Source: Candidatus Zhuqueibacterota bacterium (GTDB lineage: Bacteria > KSB1 > UBA2214). Taken from it: DNA of 18,100 nucleotides. A model generated the notes under the pieces. That model was not told the DNA's origin. It saw only the letters and a list, made by a program, of their open reading frames with translations, and did no database searches. Position numbers and translations under genes: made by a program. Positions 1-7,430 of the stretch are shown piece by piece. Every line of letters starts with the position of its first letter. Within the stretch, counting starts at the first letter, position 1. The stretch covers positions 1 to 18,100 of the forward strand of contig JAKJDB010000006.1 in NCBI GenBank assembly GCA_022706175.1. The letters are read 5' to 3'.

Positions 1-758
1 CCGGCGTGCAGATCCACGAGATCGGCCAGGGCGGCGTGTTCACGGCCGAGCAGCTGCGCGCCGCCACCAAGCCGCGCAACTTTGCGATCTTCCCGACCAC
101 GACGCTGGTCGAGGTGGAGAACACGCACAACCGCGCCGGCGGCGCCATCGTTCCGCTGGAAAACATGCAACAGATTTACCGCTTTACCCGCAAACACCGC
201 CTGGCGCTGCACCTGGATGGCGCCAGGTTGTGGAACGCCCATGTGGCCACCGGCATCCCTTTGGCCGAATATGGCCGCTGGTGCGACTCGCTGACCGTGT
301 GCTTGTCCAAAGGACTGGGCGCACCGGCGGGATCCGTGCTGATGGGGAGCCGGGAATTTATCGATCAAGCTCATCGTTATCGTAAAATGTGGGGCGGCGG
401 CATGCGCCAGATCGGCATTCTGGCCGCTGCCGGCTTGTACGCACTGGATCACCATATCAACCGGCTGACTACGGATCACAAAAACGCAAAAAAACTGGCA
501 CACAAATTAGCCAAACTCCCCGGATTGCGGGTAGATATTGACGCTGTACAGACCAACATGGTCATGGTGGATCTGGACCCATGCGGACTAAAATCCACTG
601 ATCTGGTTGTTACATTAAAAGAAAAAGGCCTTGCGGCCATCGCGGTAAACCCCTGGCGGATCAGAATGGTGACCCACCTCGGCGTCTCCAGCCAGGATAT
701 AGACCGGGCGGCCGTGATCTTGGAAAAATCCATCAACCAACTGATAAATAAGAAATAA
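1..758 (+). CDS. ltaE: Low-specificity L-threonine aldolase, 3' part (5' end outside window)
   Basis: PLP-dependent aldolase of the beta-eliminating lyase superfamily, expected to cleave L-threonine or L-allo-threonine into glycine and acetaldehyde in the cytoplasm. The reading frame is open to the left edge; the GTG at 6 is an internal valine of a family-typical 'SGVQ'-like stretch, so about 90 of the usual ~340 residues are missing. Counting from that valine, visible family motifs are ENTHN (38-42), LDGAR (70-74, the PLP-contacting Asp) and LSKGLGAP with the Schiff-base lysine at 102. The C-terminal small domain is complete and ends in a lysine-rich tail with TAA at 756-758. No terminator is evident downstream; 71 bases separate the stop from the -35 box of the next gene, on the same strand. 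The enzyme family is clear, the exact substrate preference is not. Confidence 0.93.
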   Translation, partial: GVQIHEIGQGGVFTAEQLRAATKPRNFAIFPTTTLVEVENTHNRAGGAIVPLENMQQIYRFTRKHRLALHLDGARLWNAHVATGIPLAEYGRWCDSLTVCLSKGLGAPAGSVLMGSREFIDQAHRYRKMWGGGMRQIGILAAAGLYALDHHINRLTTDHKNAKKLAHKLAKLPGLRVDIDAVQTNMVMVDLDPCGLKSTDLVVTLKEKGLAAIAVNPWRIRMVTHLGVSSQDIDRAAVILEKSINQLINKK

Positions 759-828
759 TGCCGCAACTTTTCTCTGAATACCTTTTCCCTATGGCGTCGG
801 GCTGCAGAGCGGGTCCATCGGTAACCAT

Positions 829-857
829 TTGACATTCATCCTAATATTTCGTAAATT
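829..857 (+). promoter_or_regulatory. Housekeeping-type promoter of the sigma-factor gene
   Basis: A perfect -35 hexamer TTGACA (829-834) is followed by a 17-base AT-rich spacer and TAAATT (852-857, 4 of 6 matches to TATAAT). Transcription would begin near 864, giving a leader of about 46 bases to the ATG at 910. That start point also makes the upstream TTG at 871 an unlikely start codon. Assigned by eye; no transcription data. Confidence 0.6.
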
Positions 858-909
858 ATAAGCTGAGTTATTGTGCCCATTGACCATTGGTGAAACCGAA
901 GAAGGTGGG

Positions 910-1773
910 ATGACCAAGAAGAAGAAACGAAAACAGTCCGAAACCCGCACCAAAGAATCCATCGAAAAGTATCTCGAGGAGATCGGCGGTTTTTCACCGT
1001 TGCCTCCAGAGGAAGAGATCGCGCTTGCGCGCAGAATCCGCAAGGGAGAAGAGGAAGCCCTGGACCGGCTTGTTAAAGCCAATCTACGCTTTGTGATCAG
1101 CGTAGCTAAAGAATATCAGGGTCAGGGTCTACCGCTCCAGGATCTGATCAGCGAAGGCAATCTCGGCTTGATCAAAGCCGCACAGCGGTTTGATGAAACG
1201 CGTGGATTCAAGTTTATCTCCTACGCCGTATGGTGGATCCGTCAATCCATCCTGCAGGCTCTGGCGGAGCAGTCGCGAGTCGTCCGTCTGCCTCTGAATC
1301 GGGTGGGCGCCATCAACAAGGTCGGCCGAGCCCTTGAAGCGCTGGAAAAAGAGTACGGCCGTGAACCGAGCATGGATGAGATTGCAGACCGGATGGAGAT
1401 GAGTTCGTTTGAGGTGGCGGATGTGCTCAAAACCTCTGCGCGCCATCTCTCTCTGGACGAGCCCTTCAAGGAGGATGAAGGGAACAGCCTGCTGGATGTT
1501 CTGGAGAGCGATCGTTACGATCCACCGGATGGACAGCTCATGCGCAGTTCACTGCGCGAGGAGATCGAAAAGGTTCTCGGCACGCTGAAATCGCGCGAAG
1601 CGGAAATCGTCAAACTCTACTTTGGGCTTGACGGAGATCGTCCTCTCACCCTAGAGGAGATCGGTGAATACTTTGCTCTGACGCGGGAACGCGTTCGACA
1701 GATCAAAGAAAAAGCTTTGCGCCGGCTGCGGCATCGCTCCCGGTTGGAGCCGTTGCGAAAATATTTAGGGTAA
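910..1773 (+). CDS. rpoD: RNA polymerase primary-type sigma factor (RpoD/SigA group)
   Basis: Sigma-70 family factor that directs RNA polymerase to -10/-35 promoters. The 287 residues hold region 1.2 (about 14-46), region 2 (48-118, with FDETRGFKFISYAVWWIRQ covering 2.3/2.4), region 3 (about 125-200) and region 4 with the helix-turn-helix LTLEEIGEYF...TRERVRQIKEKALRRLR (246-274). Region 1.1 and the non-conserved region are absent, which is the form of the primary sigma factor in Bacteroidota and relatives. The frame opens at a TTG at 871, but the ATG at 910 directly follows GAAGGTGGG and begins a lysine-rich N-terminus, so I use it; the spacing is tighter than usual. Promoter upstream and terminator downstream make it monocistronic. 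It could be a group 2 paralogue, but nothing suggests that. Confidence 0.92.
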   Translation: MTKKKKRKQSETRTKESIEKYLEEIGGFSPLPPEEEIALARRIRKGEEEALDRLVKANLRFVISVAKEYQGQGLPLQDLISEGNLGLIKAAQRFDETRGFKFISYAVWWIRQSILQALAEQSRVVRLPLNRVGAINKVGRALEALEKEYGREPSMDEIADRMEMSSFEVADVLKTSARHLSLDEPFKEDEGNSLLDVLESDRYDPPDGQLMRSSLREEIEKVLGTLKSREAEIVKLYFGLDGDRPLTLEEIGEYFALTRERVRQIKEKALRRLRHRSRLEPLRKYLG

Positions 1774-1774
1774 A

Positions 1775-1808
1775 TGAAAAAGCCCTTGCTGAGCAAGGGC
1801 TTTTTTCA
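1775..1808. terminator. Strong bidirectional rho-independent terminator
   Basis: A perfect 10-base-pair inverted repeat (AAGCCCTTGC at 1780-1789, GCAAGGGCTT at 1793-1802) with a three-base loop is followed on the plus strand by six T (1801-1806). It is preceded by five A (1777-1781), which give a U-run on the minus strand. It lies directly after the sigma-factor stop and 80 bases beyond the stop of the convergent thioredoxin gene, so it can serve both. Confidence 0.93.
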
Positions 1809-1881
1809 TTCATAGGCTGTCCGGCTCACCCTTGGCCGCCCGGTGAAAGAATGCGGCCGAGTCGCACACAGACGCTTTACA

Positions 1882-2301
1882 TCAATGGTTGTGACCGCAA
1901 CCGCTGCAGCCATGCCCGCCGTCGCAGCCATGCTCGTGCTCCTGTTCCTGCTTGGCAATATCCGCACGCACTTGCTCCATGTCCAATTGCTTCACCTGAT
2001 CGATCAGATTCTCAAGAGCCGCCTCAGACGCGGCGCCCGCTTCGCGATACAATAGAATGCCTTCGCGGAAAATAGCCAGCGTGGGGATGGCCTGGATGCC
2101 GAACATGCCGGCCAGCTGCTGTTCCGCCTCGGTGTCCACCTTCATGAAAGCGATATCCGTATGCTTTTCCGACACTTTTTCAAAAACCGGGCCAAATGTC
2201 TTGCAGGGCCCACACCAGGATGCCCAAAAGTCGATGAGGACCATGTCGTTGGTCTCCAGAGTGGTCTGCAGATTGTCCATGGTGAGGTTGCTTGTCGCCA
2301 T
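1882..2301 (-). CDS. trxA: Thioredoxin with Cys/His-rich C-terminal tail
   Basis: A 139-residue thioredoxin-fold protein, expected to be a cytoplasmic dithiol reductase. The active site WCGPCK is at 29-34 (Cys30, Cys33), and the conserved cis-proline loop (AIPT) has Pro73. After the fold ends near residue 105, a charged helix leads into a tail of about 18 residues containing five His (122, 124, 130, 137, 139) and three Cys (126, 132, 135), separated mainly by Gly. Ordinary thioredoxins of ~105-110 residues lack it. Metal binding by the tail is my inference. An upstream TTG in frame (2316) is rejected because the ATG at 2301 has a good ribosome binding site. No signal peptide. It is last in a minus-strand string, 211 bases after the broken pyrE, and may have its own promoter in that gap, although I found no convincing one. 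Confidence 0.9.
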   Translation of the reverse strand: MATSNLTMDNLQTTLETNDMVLIDFWASWCGPCKTFGPVFEKVSEKHTDIAFMKVDTEAEQQLAGMFGIQAIPTLAIFREGILLYREAGAASEAALENLIDQVKQLDMEQVRADIAKQEQEHEHGCDGGHGCSGCGHNH

Positions 2302-2306
2302 GCGCG

Positions 2307-2314
2307 TTCCTTTC
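2307..2314 (-). promoter_or_regulatory. Ribosome binding site deciding the thioredoxin start
   Basis: Reads GAAAGGAA on the minus strand, five bases before the ATG at 2299-2301. It supports that start over the in-frame TTG at 2314-2316, which would lie on top of it. Confidence 0.75.
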
Positions 2315-2512
2315 AAATTAACAAATGGGTTATTTCCTGATTCATCGTTTATTGTATGCGCACATGCGATCGGCTGGAGCGAAACGCTTGCCGCAGGTGA
2401 TTGTCAGGTTTACCGCTCGAGTGTTGACCGTCAGACCGTTTGCACAATGCCGAACAGGTTCCGACCTTTTGGATTAGATGATGGAACCGTGCATAGGATT
2501 CGAACAAACTCT

Positions 2513-3056
2513 TTATACTTTGCGGCTGCCGGGCTTAACCACCGCCAGACCCTGCTTGCAGAGCGGGCACTCTTCCGGCGGATAGGTGATCACGTCCATT
2601 TTCAGGGCTGCGAAAAAGGGCACTGTAAACTGAGCCCGTCCTGCGCTGCGGTCCACCAGAAAGGCCGCGCCTTTGACCTTGCCGCCGGCCTGCTGGGCCA
2701 GATGGATCACCTCTTTCACCGACCCTCCGGTGGTCACCACATCCTCGACCGCCAGCACGACGCAAGATCATGATGTTCTCCTCGCGCTCGGCAAACACCG
2801 CGCGGCACCCCAGCAGCCGTGCCACCTCCTGCCCCACCACAATGCCGCCGATGGCCGGCGAAACGACCACCTCGATGCCTTCCGGCTGAAAGCGCTCAGC
2901 GATCTCCCGGCAAAAGAGTTCGGCATAGCGGGGATATTGCAGCACTTTGGCGCACTGGAAATAATTCGGACTGTGCAGCCCCGAGGTAAGGCGAAAATGG
3001 CCTTCCAGCAGAGCGCCGGTGGATCTGAATATCTGCAGCGCCTGTTCCTTATCCAC
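2513..3056 (-). pseudogene. pyrE: Orotate phosphoribosyltransferase, frameshifted with internal deletion
   Basis: PyrE joins orotate and PRPP to make OMP, the step before PyrF. The first frame (3056 down to about 2762) carries typical N-terminal sequence: [19 protein letters not shown], then [13 protein letters not shown] and VFAERE. It is then read out of frame to a stop at 2535. The rest of the protein continues in another frame from about 2760 to the TAA at 2513: the PRPP-binding signature [10 protein letters not shown] and a C-terminus with YPPEECPLC. Family members have about ten residues between the two pieces that are absent here, so a net loss of roughly 29 or 32 bases fits better than a one-base slip. 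The GTG at 3056 is chosen because GGGAGG precedes it by six bases; an in-frame GTG at 3086 has no such site. It lies 168 bases downstream of pyrF on the same strand. It could be a true pseudogene or an assembly error. Confidence 0.88.
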
Positions 3057-3062
3057 AGACAA

Positions 3063-3068
3063 CCTCCC
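3063..3068 (-). promoter_or_regulatory. Ribosome binding site deciding the pyrE start
   Basis: GGGAGG on the minus strand, six bases before the GTG at 3054-3056. It shows that translation initiation signals of the broken pyrE are intact. Confidence 0.75.
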
Positions 3069-3224
3069 GTTGATTTCAGTTTGCACTAATTGGTTTTACT
3101 GTGATCGACCGATGGTGATTCGATCGGCGCACAGACTGGAATAGAGAAGCGGCTTGCGACAAGGCCGCTTGCCGAAAAAACGATTATTTCTTCTCCGATG
3201 GCTGTGTGCGAGTATCGTCCAAAC

Positions 3225-4040
3225 TCAATCCAAACTTGCTGCCCGGTTCAACGCATCCCGCGTAGCCATGGCCGCTGTAGCGGCCGCAGCCGCGAAATCG
3301 GCCCCGGACGAGGCGTAAAGGATCGCCCGGCTGGAGTTTAAGAGCGCACCGCCGCCCTGAGCGGTGAGCCCGAAACGAACCGAGTTCTCAAGGTCGCCGC
3401 CCTGAGCGCCGATGCCGGGAATAAGAAACGGCAGCTCCGGCGCCAGGCTGCGGATCCCCTGCAACTCAGCCGGGTGGGTGGCGCCCACCACCAGTCCGCA
3501 ATTGCCGTGGCGGTTCCACTCGCCCACTTTGAGGGCGATCTTTTCATACAACGTGACCCGGCCGTCGGAAAAATGCTGAAAATCCTGCGAACCGGGATTG
3601 GAAGTCAGGCAGAGAAAAAATACGCCCTTTTGCGGATCCTGTAAAAAGGGCGCTGTAGAGTCTGTTCCCATCAGCGGATTAACCGTGACGGCGTCCGCGC
3701 CCAGGCCGGTGAACAGCGCCCGGCTGTAGCTCTGCGAGGTGTTGCCGATGTCGCCGCGCTTGGCGTCGGCGATTTTGATCACCTCAGCCGGCAGATAAGC
3801 AAAGGTCTTTTCCAACGCCCGCCATCCTTCCAGACCCCAGGCCTCATAAAAGGCGGTGTTGATTTTAAAGGCAGCAGCATAGGGCAGAGTGGCGTCGATG
3901 ATCGCTTTGTTGAATTGAAACAGGGGATCCGGCTGCCGGCGTAAAGACGCCGGTATTTTTTCCATCACAGTGTCCAAGCCCACGCACAGCAGCGTTTTTC
4001 TGCTGGAGAGGATGTCGTTCAGCTTTTCATTAAAGGTCAT
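3225..4040 (-). CDS. pyrF: Orotidine 5'-phosphate decarboxylase (long, type 2)
   Basis: Decarboxylates OMP to UMP, the last step of de novo pyrimidine synthesis. The 271 residues match the longer PyrF subfamily. CVGLD is at 19-23, the substrate-contacting lysine is in AFKIN (Lys59), and the catalytic DAKRGDIGNT block starts at 92 (Asp92, Lys94, Asp97). A C-terminal phosphate-binding stretch with PGIGAQGGD is present. The ATG at 4040 follows GAGGTG at a suitable distance. It begins only four bases after the stop of the phosphoesterase, so the two are likely co-translated. The next gene downstream is pyrE, a pathway partner, in damaged form. Confidence 0.96.
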   Translation of the reverse strand: MTFNEKLNDILSSRKTLLCVGLDTVMEKIPASLRRQPDPLFQFNKAIIDATLPYAAAFKINTAFYEAWGLEGWRALEKTFAYLPAEVIKIADAKRGDIGNTSQSYSRALFTGLGADAVTVNPLMGTDSTAPFLQDPQKGVFFLCLTSNPGSQDFQHFSDGRVTLYEKIALKVGEWNRHGNCGLVVGATHPAELQGIRSLAPELPFLIPGIGAQGGDLENSVRFGLTAQGGGALLNSSRAILYASSGADFAAAAATAAMATRDALNRAASLD

Positions 4041-4044
4041 GGCA

Positions 4045-4554
4045 TCACCTCAAAGAAAGGATCTCCGCACGGGGCGGCTGTTCTCCATCAACTTGCAGCA
4101 ACGCCACACTGGGCCGCTGGTCCTGCCTCGGCCGGCTGATGGAACCGGGATTGATGAACAAGGTAGAGCCGAAATGCTGAATAGAGGCCACATGCGAGTG
4201 GCCATAGATTTGAATCTTCTGCAAAGACTCCGGCGCTTCCTCCGGCGCCTCTTGCGAAATATGGGTCACCTGAACCGTCAGACCGTTGACTCGCAGCGTC
4301 TGCTGAAGAGGGCAATGCCGGCGAACGCGATAGTCGTCGCAATTGCCGTACACCGCGGTCACCGGCGCCAGTGTTTGCAGAGACAGGACGATATCCCAAT
4401 CGCCGATGTCGCCGGCGTGGATGATGTGCTGCACATCGGCGAACAGACTGAACACGGCTTCAGGCAGCCGGCGATGCGTATCTGAGAGGACGCCGATGCG
4501 GCAGCAGGGCGCCGGCAGTTCGATGAACGGCTGTTGTTCCAATGAATCGTTCAT
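4045..4554 (-). CDS. YfcE/MJ0936-type metallophosphoesterase
   Basis: A calcineurin-like phosphodiesterase of the small YfcE/MJ0936 group, cytoplasmic, using two metal ions. All metal-ligand motifs are visible in 169 residues: SDTH (24-27), HAGDIGD (46-52), GNCDD (70-74), a histidine at 98, GHSH (118-121) and the NPGSIS motif near the end. The frame opens at a GTG at 4587, but this lies inside the antiporter gene and lacks a binding site. The ATG at 4554 falls two bases after the antiporter stop, which suits translational coupling. The physiological substrate of the family is generally unknown; the pyrF neighbour does not settle it. Confidence 0.9.
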   Translation of the reverse strand: MNDSLEQQPFIELPAPCCRIGVLSDTHRRLPEAVFSLFADVQHIIHAGDIGDWDIVLSLQTLAPVTAVYGNCDDYRVRRHCPLQQTLRVNGLTVQVTHISQEAPEEAPESLQKIQIYGHSHVASIQHFGSTLFINPGSISRPRQDQRPSVALLQVDGEQPPRAEILSLR

Positions 4555-4556
4555 CT

Positions 4557-5975
4557 TCAGAGAAGAAATCCCAGCACAGCATAGCACAACAGACTGACGC
4601 CTGCGGCCGACAGAGCATAGGGAAGCTGCGTGGCGACATGGTCGATGTGATCACAGGCGGAAGCCATGGAGGAGATGATGGTGGTGTCGGAGATGGGCGA
4701 GCAGTGATCTCCGAACACTCCGCCGCCGAGAACCGCTGCCAGGGTCAGGCCCATGTGCAAGCCCAGCGCATCGACCATGGGCATGGCGATGGGGATCATG
4801 ATGGCGAACGTGCCCCAGGAGGTGCCGGTGGCAAAGGCGATGCCGCATGAGATGAGAAACAGCAGAGCAGGCACCAGCTTTGGGGTGATGAACGCGTCGG
4901 CCAATCCGGCCACATAGGGTCCGGTGCCCAAGGCCCGGCAGGTGGCGCCGATGGCAAACGCCAGCATCATCAAAGCCGCCAAAGAGACCAGCCCGCCCAC
5001 GCCTTTCATGAACTGATCCATGATCTCCCGAACCGTCAACAGGCCTTGCAGCCGATAGGCAATCGCTGCCACAGCCAGGCCCATGAGTACGGCCCAGAAC
5101 ACCGCGGTGGAGCCGGACCCCTGCATGAGATTGCCGTGACCGGTGATCAGCAGGCCGAGCGGCATCATGATCACCATCACGCCGATGGGAAGGACCATGT
5201 TGACAGCGCGCAGCGGAATGCCGGGCTTGGGCTGCACGGCCAGAACCTCCTGCGAGACCAGGGGTTCGGCGCCGTCCCTCGCTATCTTTCCCGCCTGCGC
5301 CCGATCCTCTGCGGCCGCCATGGGCCCCAGGTCCTTCTGGCTGAGGATGGTCCACAGCACCAGGGCGATGGCGATGATGGCGTAAAAATTGAACGGCATG
5401 GAAGCGACAAAAGCCTGCACCGGATTGCCCACGTGCTGCTCCTGAAGCAGGCCGATGATAAACGCACCCCAGGCGTTGAGCGGAATGAGAATACATTTCG
5501 GCGCAGAGGTGGAATCGCAGATATAGGCCAGCTTTTCCCGCGACACTTTCAGTTTGTCAAACAGCGGCCGGCTGACGCTGCCGGCCACCAGCACGCAGAT
5601 GCTGGACTCGACAAACACCACCATGCCGGTAAAAAAGGCGAGCAGTCCGGCTTGACGACGCGTGGTGACCCAGCCCCGCCGGGTCACCCACTGGACAAAC
5701 CCTTCCATGCCGCCGGAGTACTGGGTAAAAGTGATCAGGCTGCCAACCATGCAGCTGAACAGAATCACCTTGGTGTTGCCGGCGTCGCTGAAAACCCCCA
5801 CGCAGGCCTCCAGAGCGTCCACCACCCCTTTGAGCGGATTCCCTCCGGCTAGAATGGCATGGCCGAGAAAAACGCCGGCGAACAGGGAGAGAAAAACCTG
5901 TTTGCTCCGTATGGCGAGTAGAATGGCCACCAACGGCGGCAGAATCGACAGCCAGCCGTAGTCGGGTGCGGTCAT
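4557..5975 (-). CDS. NhaC-type Na+/H+ antiporter family membrane protein
   Basis: A 472-residue polytopic membrane protein with about eleven to twelve hydrophobic segments, expected to exchange cations for protons across the inner membrane. The NhaC-family signature GDHCSPISDTT lies near the C-terminus (422-432), and the internal pattern VESSI...DSTSAPKC is also typical. A hydrophilic loop with AAEDRAQAGK interrupts the middle. The frame extends upstream to 6038, but the ATG at 5975 follows GGAGAG by nine bases and begins just before the first membrane segment, so it is preferred. It appears to be first in a string with the phosphoesterase and pyrF. Homologues also include amino-acid/cation exchangers, so the substrate is not certain. 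Confidence 0.88.
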   Translation of the reverse strand: MTAPDYGWLSILPPLVAILLAIRSKQVFLSLFAGVFLGHAILAGGNPLKGVVDALEACVGVFSDAGNTKVILFSCMVGSLITFTQYSGGMEGFVQWVTRRGWVTTRRQAGLLAFFTGMVVFVESSICVLVAGSVSRPLFDKLKVSREKLAYICDSTSAPKCILIPLNAWGAFIIGLLQEQHVGNPVQAFVASMPFNFYAIIAIALVLWTILSQKDLGPMAAAEDRAQAGKIARDGAEPLVSQEVLAVQPKPGIPLRAVNMVLPIGVMVIMMPLGLLITGHGNLMQGSGSTAVFWAVLMGLAVAAIAYRLQGLLTVREIMDQFMKGVGGLVSLAALMMLAFAIGATCRALGTGPYVAGLADAFITPKLVPALLFLISCGIAFATGTSWGTFAIMIPIAMPMVDALGLHMGLTLAAVLGGGVFGDHCSPISDTTIISSMASACDHIDHVATQLPYALSAAGVSLLCYAVLGFLL

Positions 5976-6097
5976 GAGTCGTATCTCTCCGCGTAAAAAT
6001 CCGTGCGCTGCTTTTAAGGGCGCGACGCCGCCCCGCACCGGTTCAAAATCGACCGCTGAACAGAAGCGACGGCTCTTTTTGCGCCTTGGGGCGTGGG

Positions 6098-7417
6098 TTA
6101 AAATCCTTCATTGATTTTGTCATAGATCAGCATGAACAGATCATCAATTTTCACGCGTGACTGGGTCATCGAGTCGCGTTCGCGCACGGTCACCGTTTCG
6201 TTCTGCAGGGTTTCGGTGTCCACGGTGATGCAGTAAGGCGTGCCGATTTCATCCTGACGGCGATACCGCCGGCCCACCGCGGCACTCTCATCATAAAAGA
6301 CCGGGAAATGGCGGCGCAGTTTTTCTTCGATGCGGTGCGCCACTTCGGGCATGCCGTCCTTTTTCACCAACGGGAAAATGCCCGCCTTGATGGGCGCGAT
6401 GGAGGGATGAAAATGAAGAACCGTACGCTCGTCCTTTTCCAGTTTCTGCTCCTCAAAGGCGTCGCTCAGCACGCACAGGACCGTGCGATCGGCGCCGGCC
6501 GAGGTCTCGATGATGTACGGTATGTAGCGTTCCCGGGTGACTTCATCAAAATAGGTCAGATCTTTTCCTGAGAACTCTTTATGACGAGTCAGATCGAAAT
6601 CGGTGCGATTGTGTATGCCCTCGAGTTCTTTCCAGCCGAAGGGAAATTCATATTCGATGTCAAAGGCGGCGGAGGCGTAATGGGCCAACTCGTCCTTGCC
6701 GTGCGGATGAAAACGCATTTTTTCCGCACGGATGCCGAGCCGGCGGTAATACTCCTGGCGATCGGCTTTCCAGTATTCGAACCATTCCTGGTCGGTTCCG
6801 GGCTTGACAAAAAACTGCATCTCCATCTGCTCGAACTCGCGGGTGCGAAAGATGAAATTCTCCGGCGTGATTTCATTGCGGAACGCTTTGCCGATCTGGC
6901 CGATGCCGAAGGGAATTTTCTGCCGGCTGGAATCGAGCACGTTCTGATAGTTCACGTAAATGCCCTGGGCGGTCTCCGGCCGCAGATAGACGACGCTGGC
7001 GCTGTCCTCCAGAGGGCCCATGAAGGTTTTAAACATCAGATTGAACTGACGGATGTCGGTGAGCTCGCCGCCGCAATCCGGACATTTGCCGGGTTCGGCG
7101 ACCAGGTCGCTGCGAAACCGGTGTTTGCACACTTTGCAGTCTACCAGCGGATCGGTGAATCCGGACACGTGGCCCGAGGCCTCCCAGACGCGCGAGGCCA
7201 TGAGAATGGCGGCGTCGAGACCGACGATGTCGCTGCGCCGTTCCACCATCCACTTCCACCAAAAATTTTTAATGTTGCGTTTCAGCTCCACGCCCAGCGG
7301 GCCGTAATCGTAACAGGCGTTCAGCCCGCCATAGATCTCACTGGATTGAAAGATAAAGCCGCGCCGCCGGCACAGGGAGATGATTTTATCCATCTGCGGA
7401 TTGGATTGACCTGCCAT
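6098..7417 (-). CDS. glyS: Glycyl-tRNA synthetase, single-chain (alpha2) type
   Basis: Class II synthetase that charges tRNA-Gly. The 439-residue single-chain form is related to archaeal/eukaryotic GlyRS rather than the split GlyQ/GlyS enzyme. Features in order: RRRGFIFQSSEIYGG near the N-terminus; YDYGPLG (36-42); a zinc-type pair CKVC (94-97) and CPDC (112-115); the RPETAQGIY stretch (146-154); motif 2, FRNEITPENFIFRTREFEQ (179-197); motif 3 around SAGADRT; and a C-terminal anticodon-binding domain beginning at IAPIKAGIFPL. The ATG at 7417 follows AGAGGA. It starts 13 bases after the recO stop, so the two are probably one transcript. The 122-base gap to the antiporter shows no clear terminator. 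Confidence 0.97.
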   Translation of the reverse strand: MAGQSNPQMDKIISLCRRRGFIFQSSEIYGGLNACYDYGPLGVELKRNIKNFWWKWMVERRSDIVGLDAAILMASRVWEASGHVSGFTDPLVDCKVCKHRFRSDLVAEPGKCPDCGGELTDIRQFNLMFKTFMGPLEDSASVVYLRPETAQGIYVNYQNVLDSSRQKIPFGIGQIGKAFRNEITPENFIFRTREFEQMEMQFFVKPGTDQEWFEYWKADRQEYYRRLGIRAEKMRFHPHGKDELAHYASAAFDIEYEFPFGWKELEGIHNRTDFDLTRHKEFSGKDLTYFDEVTRERYIPYIIETSAGADRTVLCVLSDAFEEQKLEKDERTVLHFHPSIAPIKAGIFPLVKKDGMPEVAHRIEEKLRRHFPVFYDESAAVGRRYRRQDEIGTPYCITVDTETLQNETVTVRERDSMTQSRVKIDDLFMLIYDKINEGF

Positions 7418-7430
7418 GGGTTCCTCTTCT

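Noticed and set aside
2496..2505. A stretch reading GTTCGAATCC on the minus strand, like a tRNA T-loop and a possible integration site
   Set aside because: The flanking bases do not form the five-base-pair T-stem and no acceptor, D or anticodon arms can be drawn around it.
3147..3170. Hairpin between pyrF and pyrE (AAGCGGCTTG paired with CAAGGCCGCTT, one bulge)
   Set aside because: On the minus strand, where it would act, no T-run follows the stem; the T-rich stretch lies before it. It may be an attenuator-like or processing structure, but I cannot support that.
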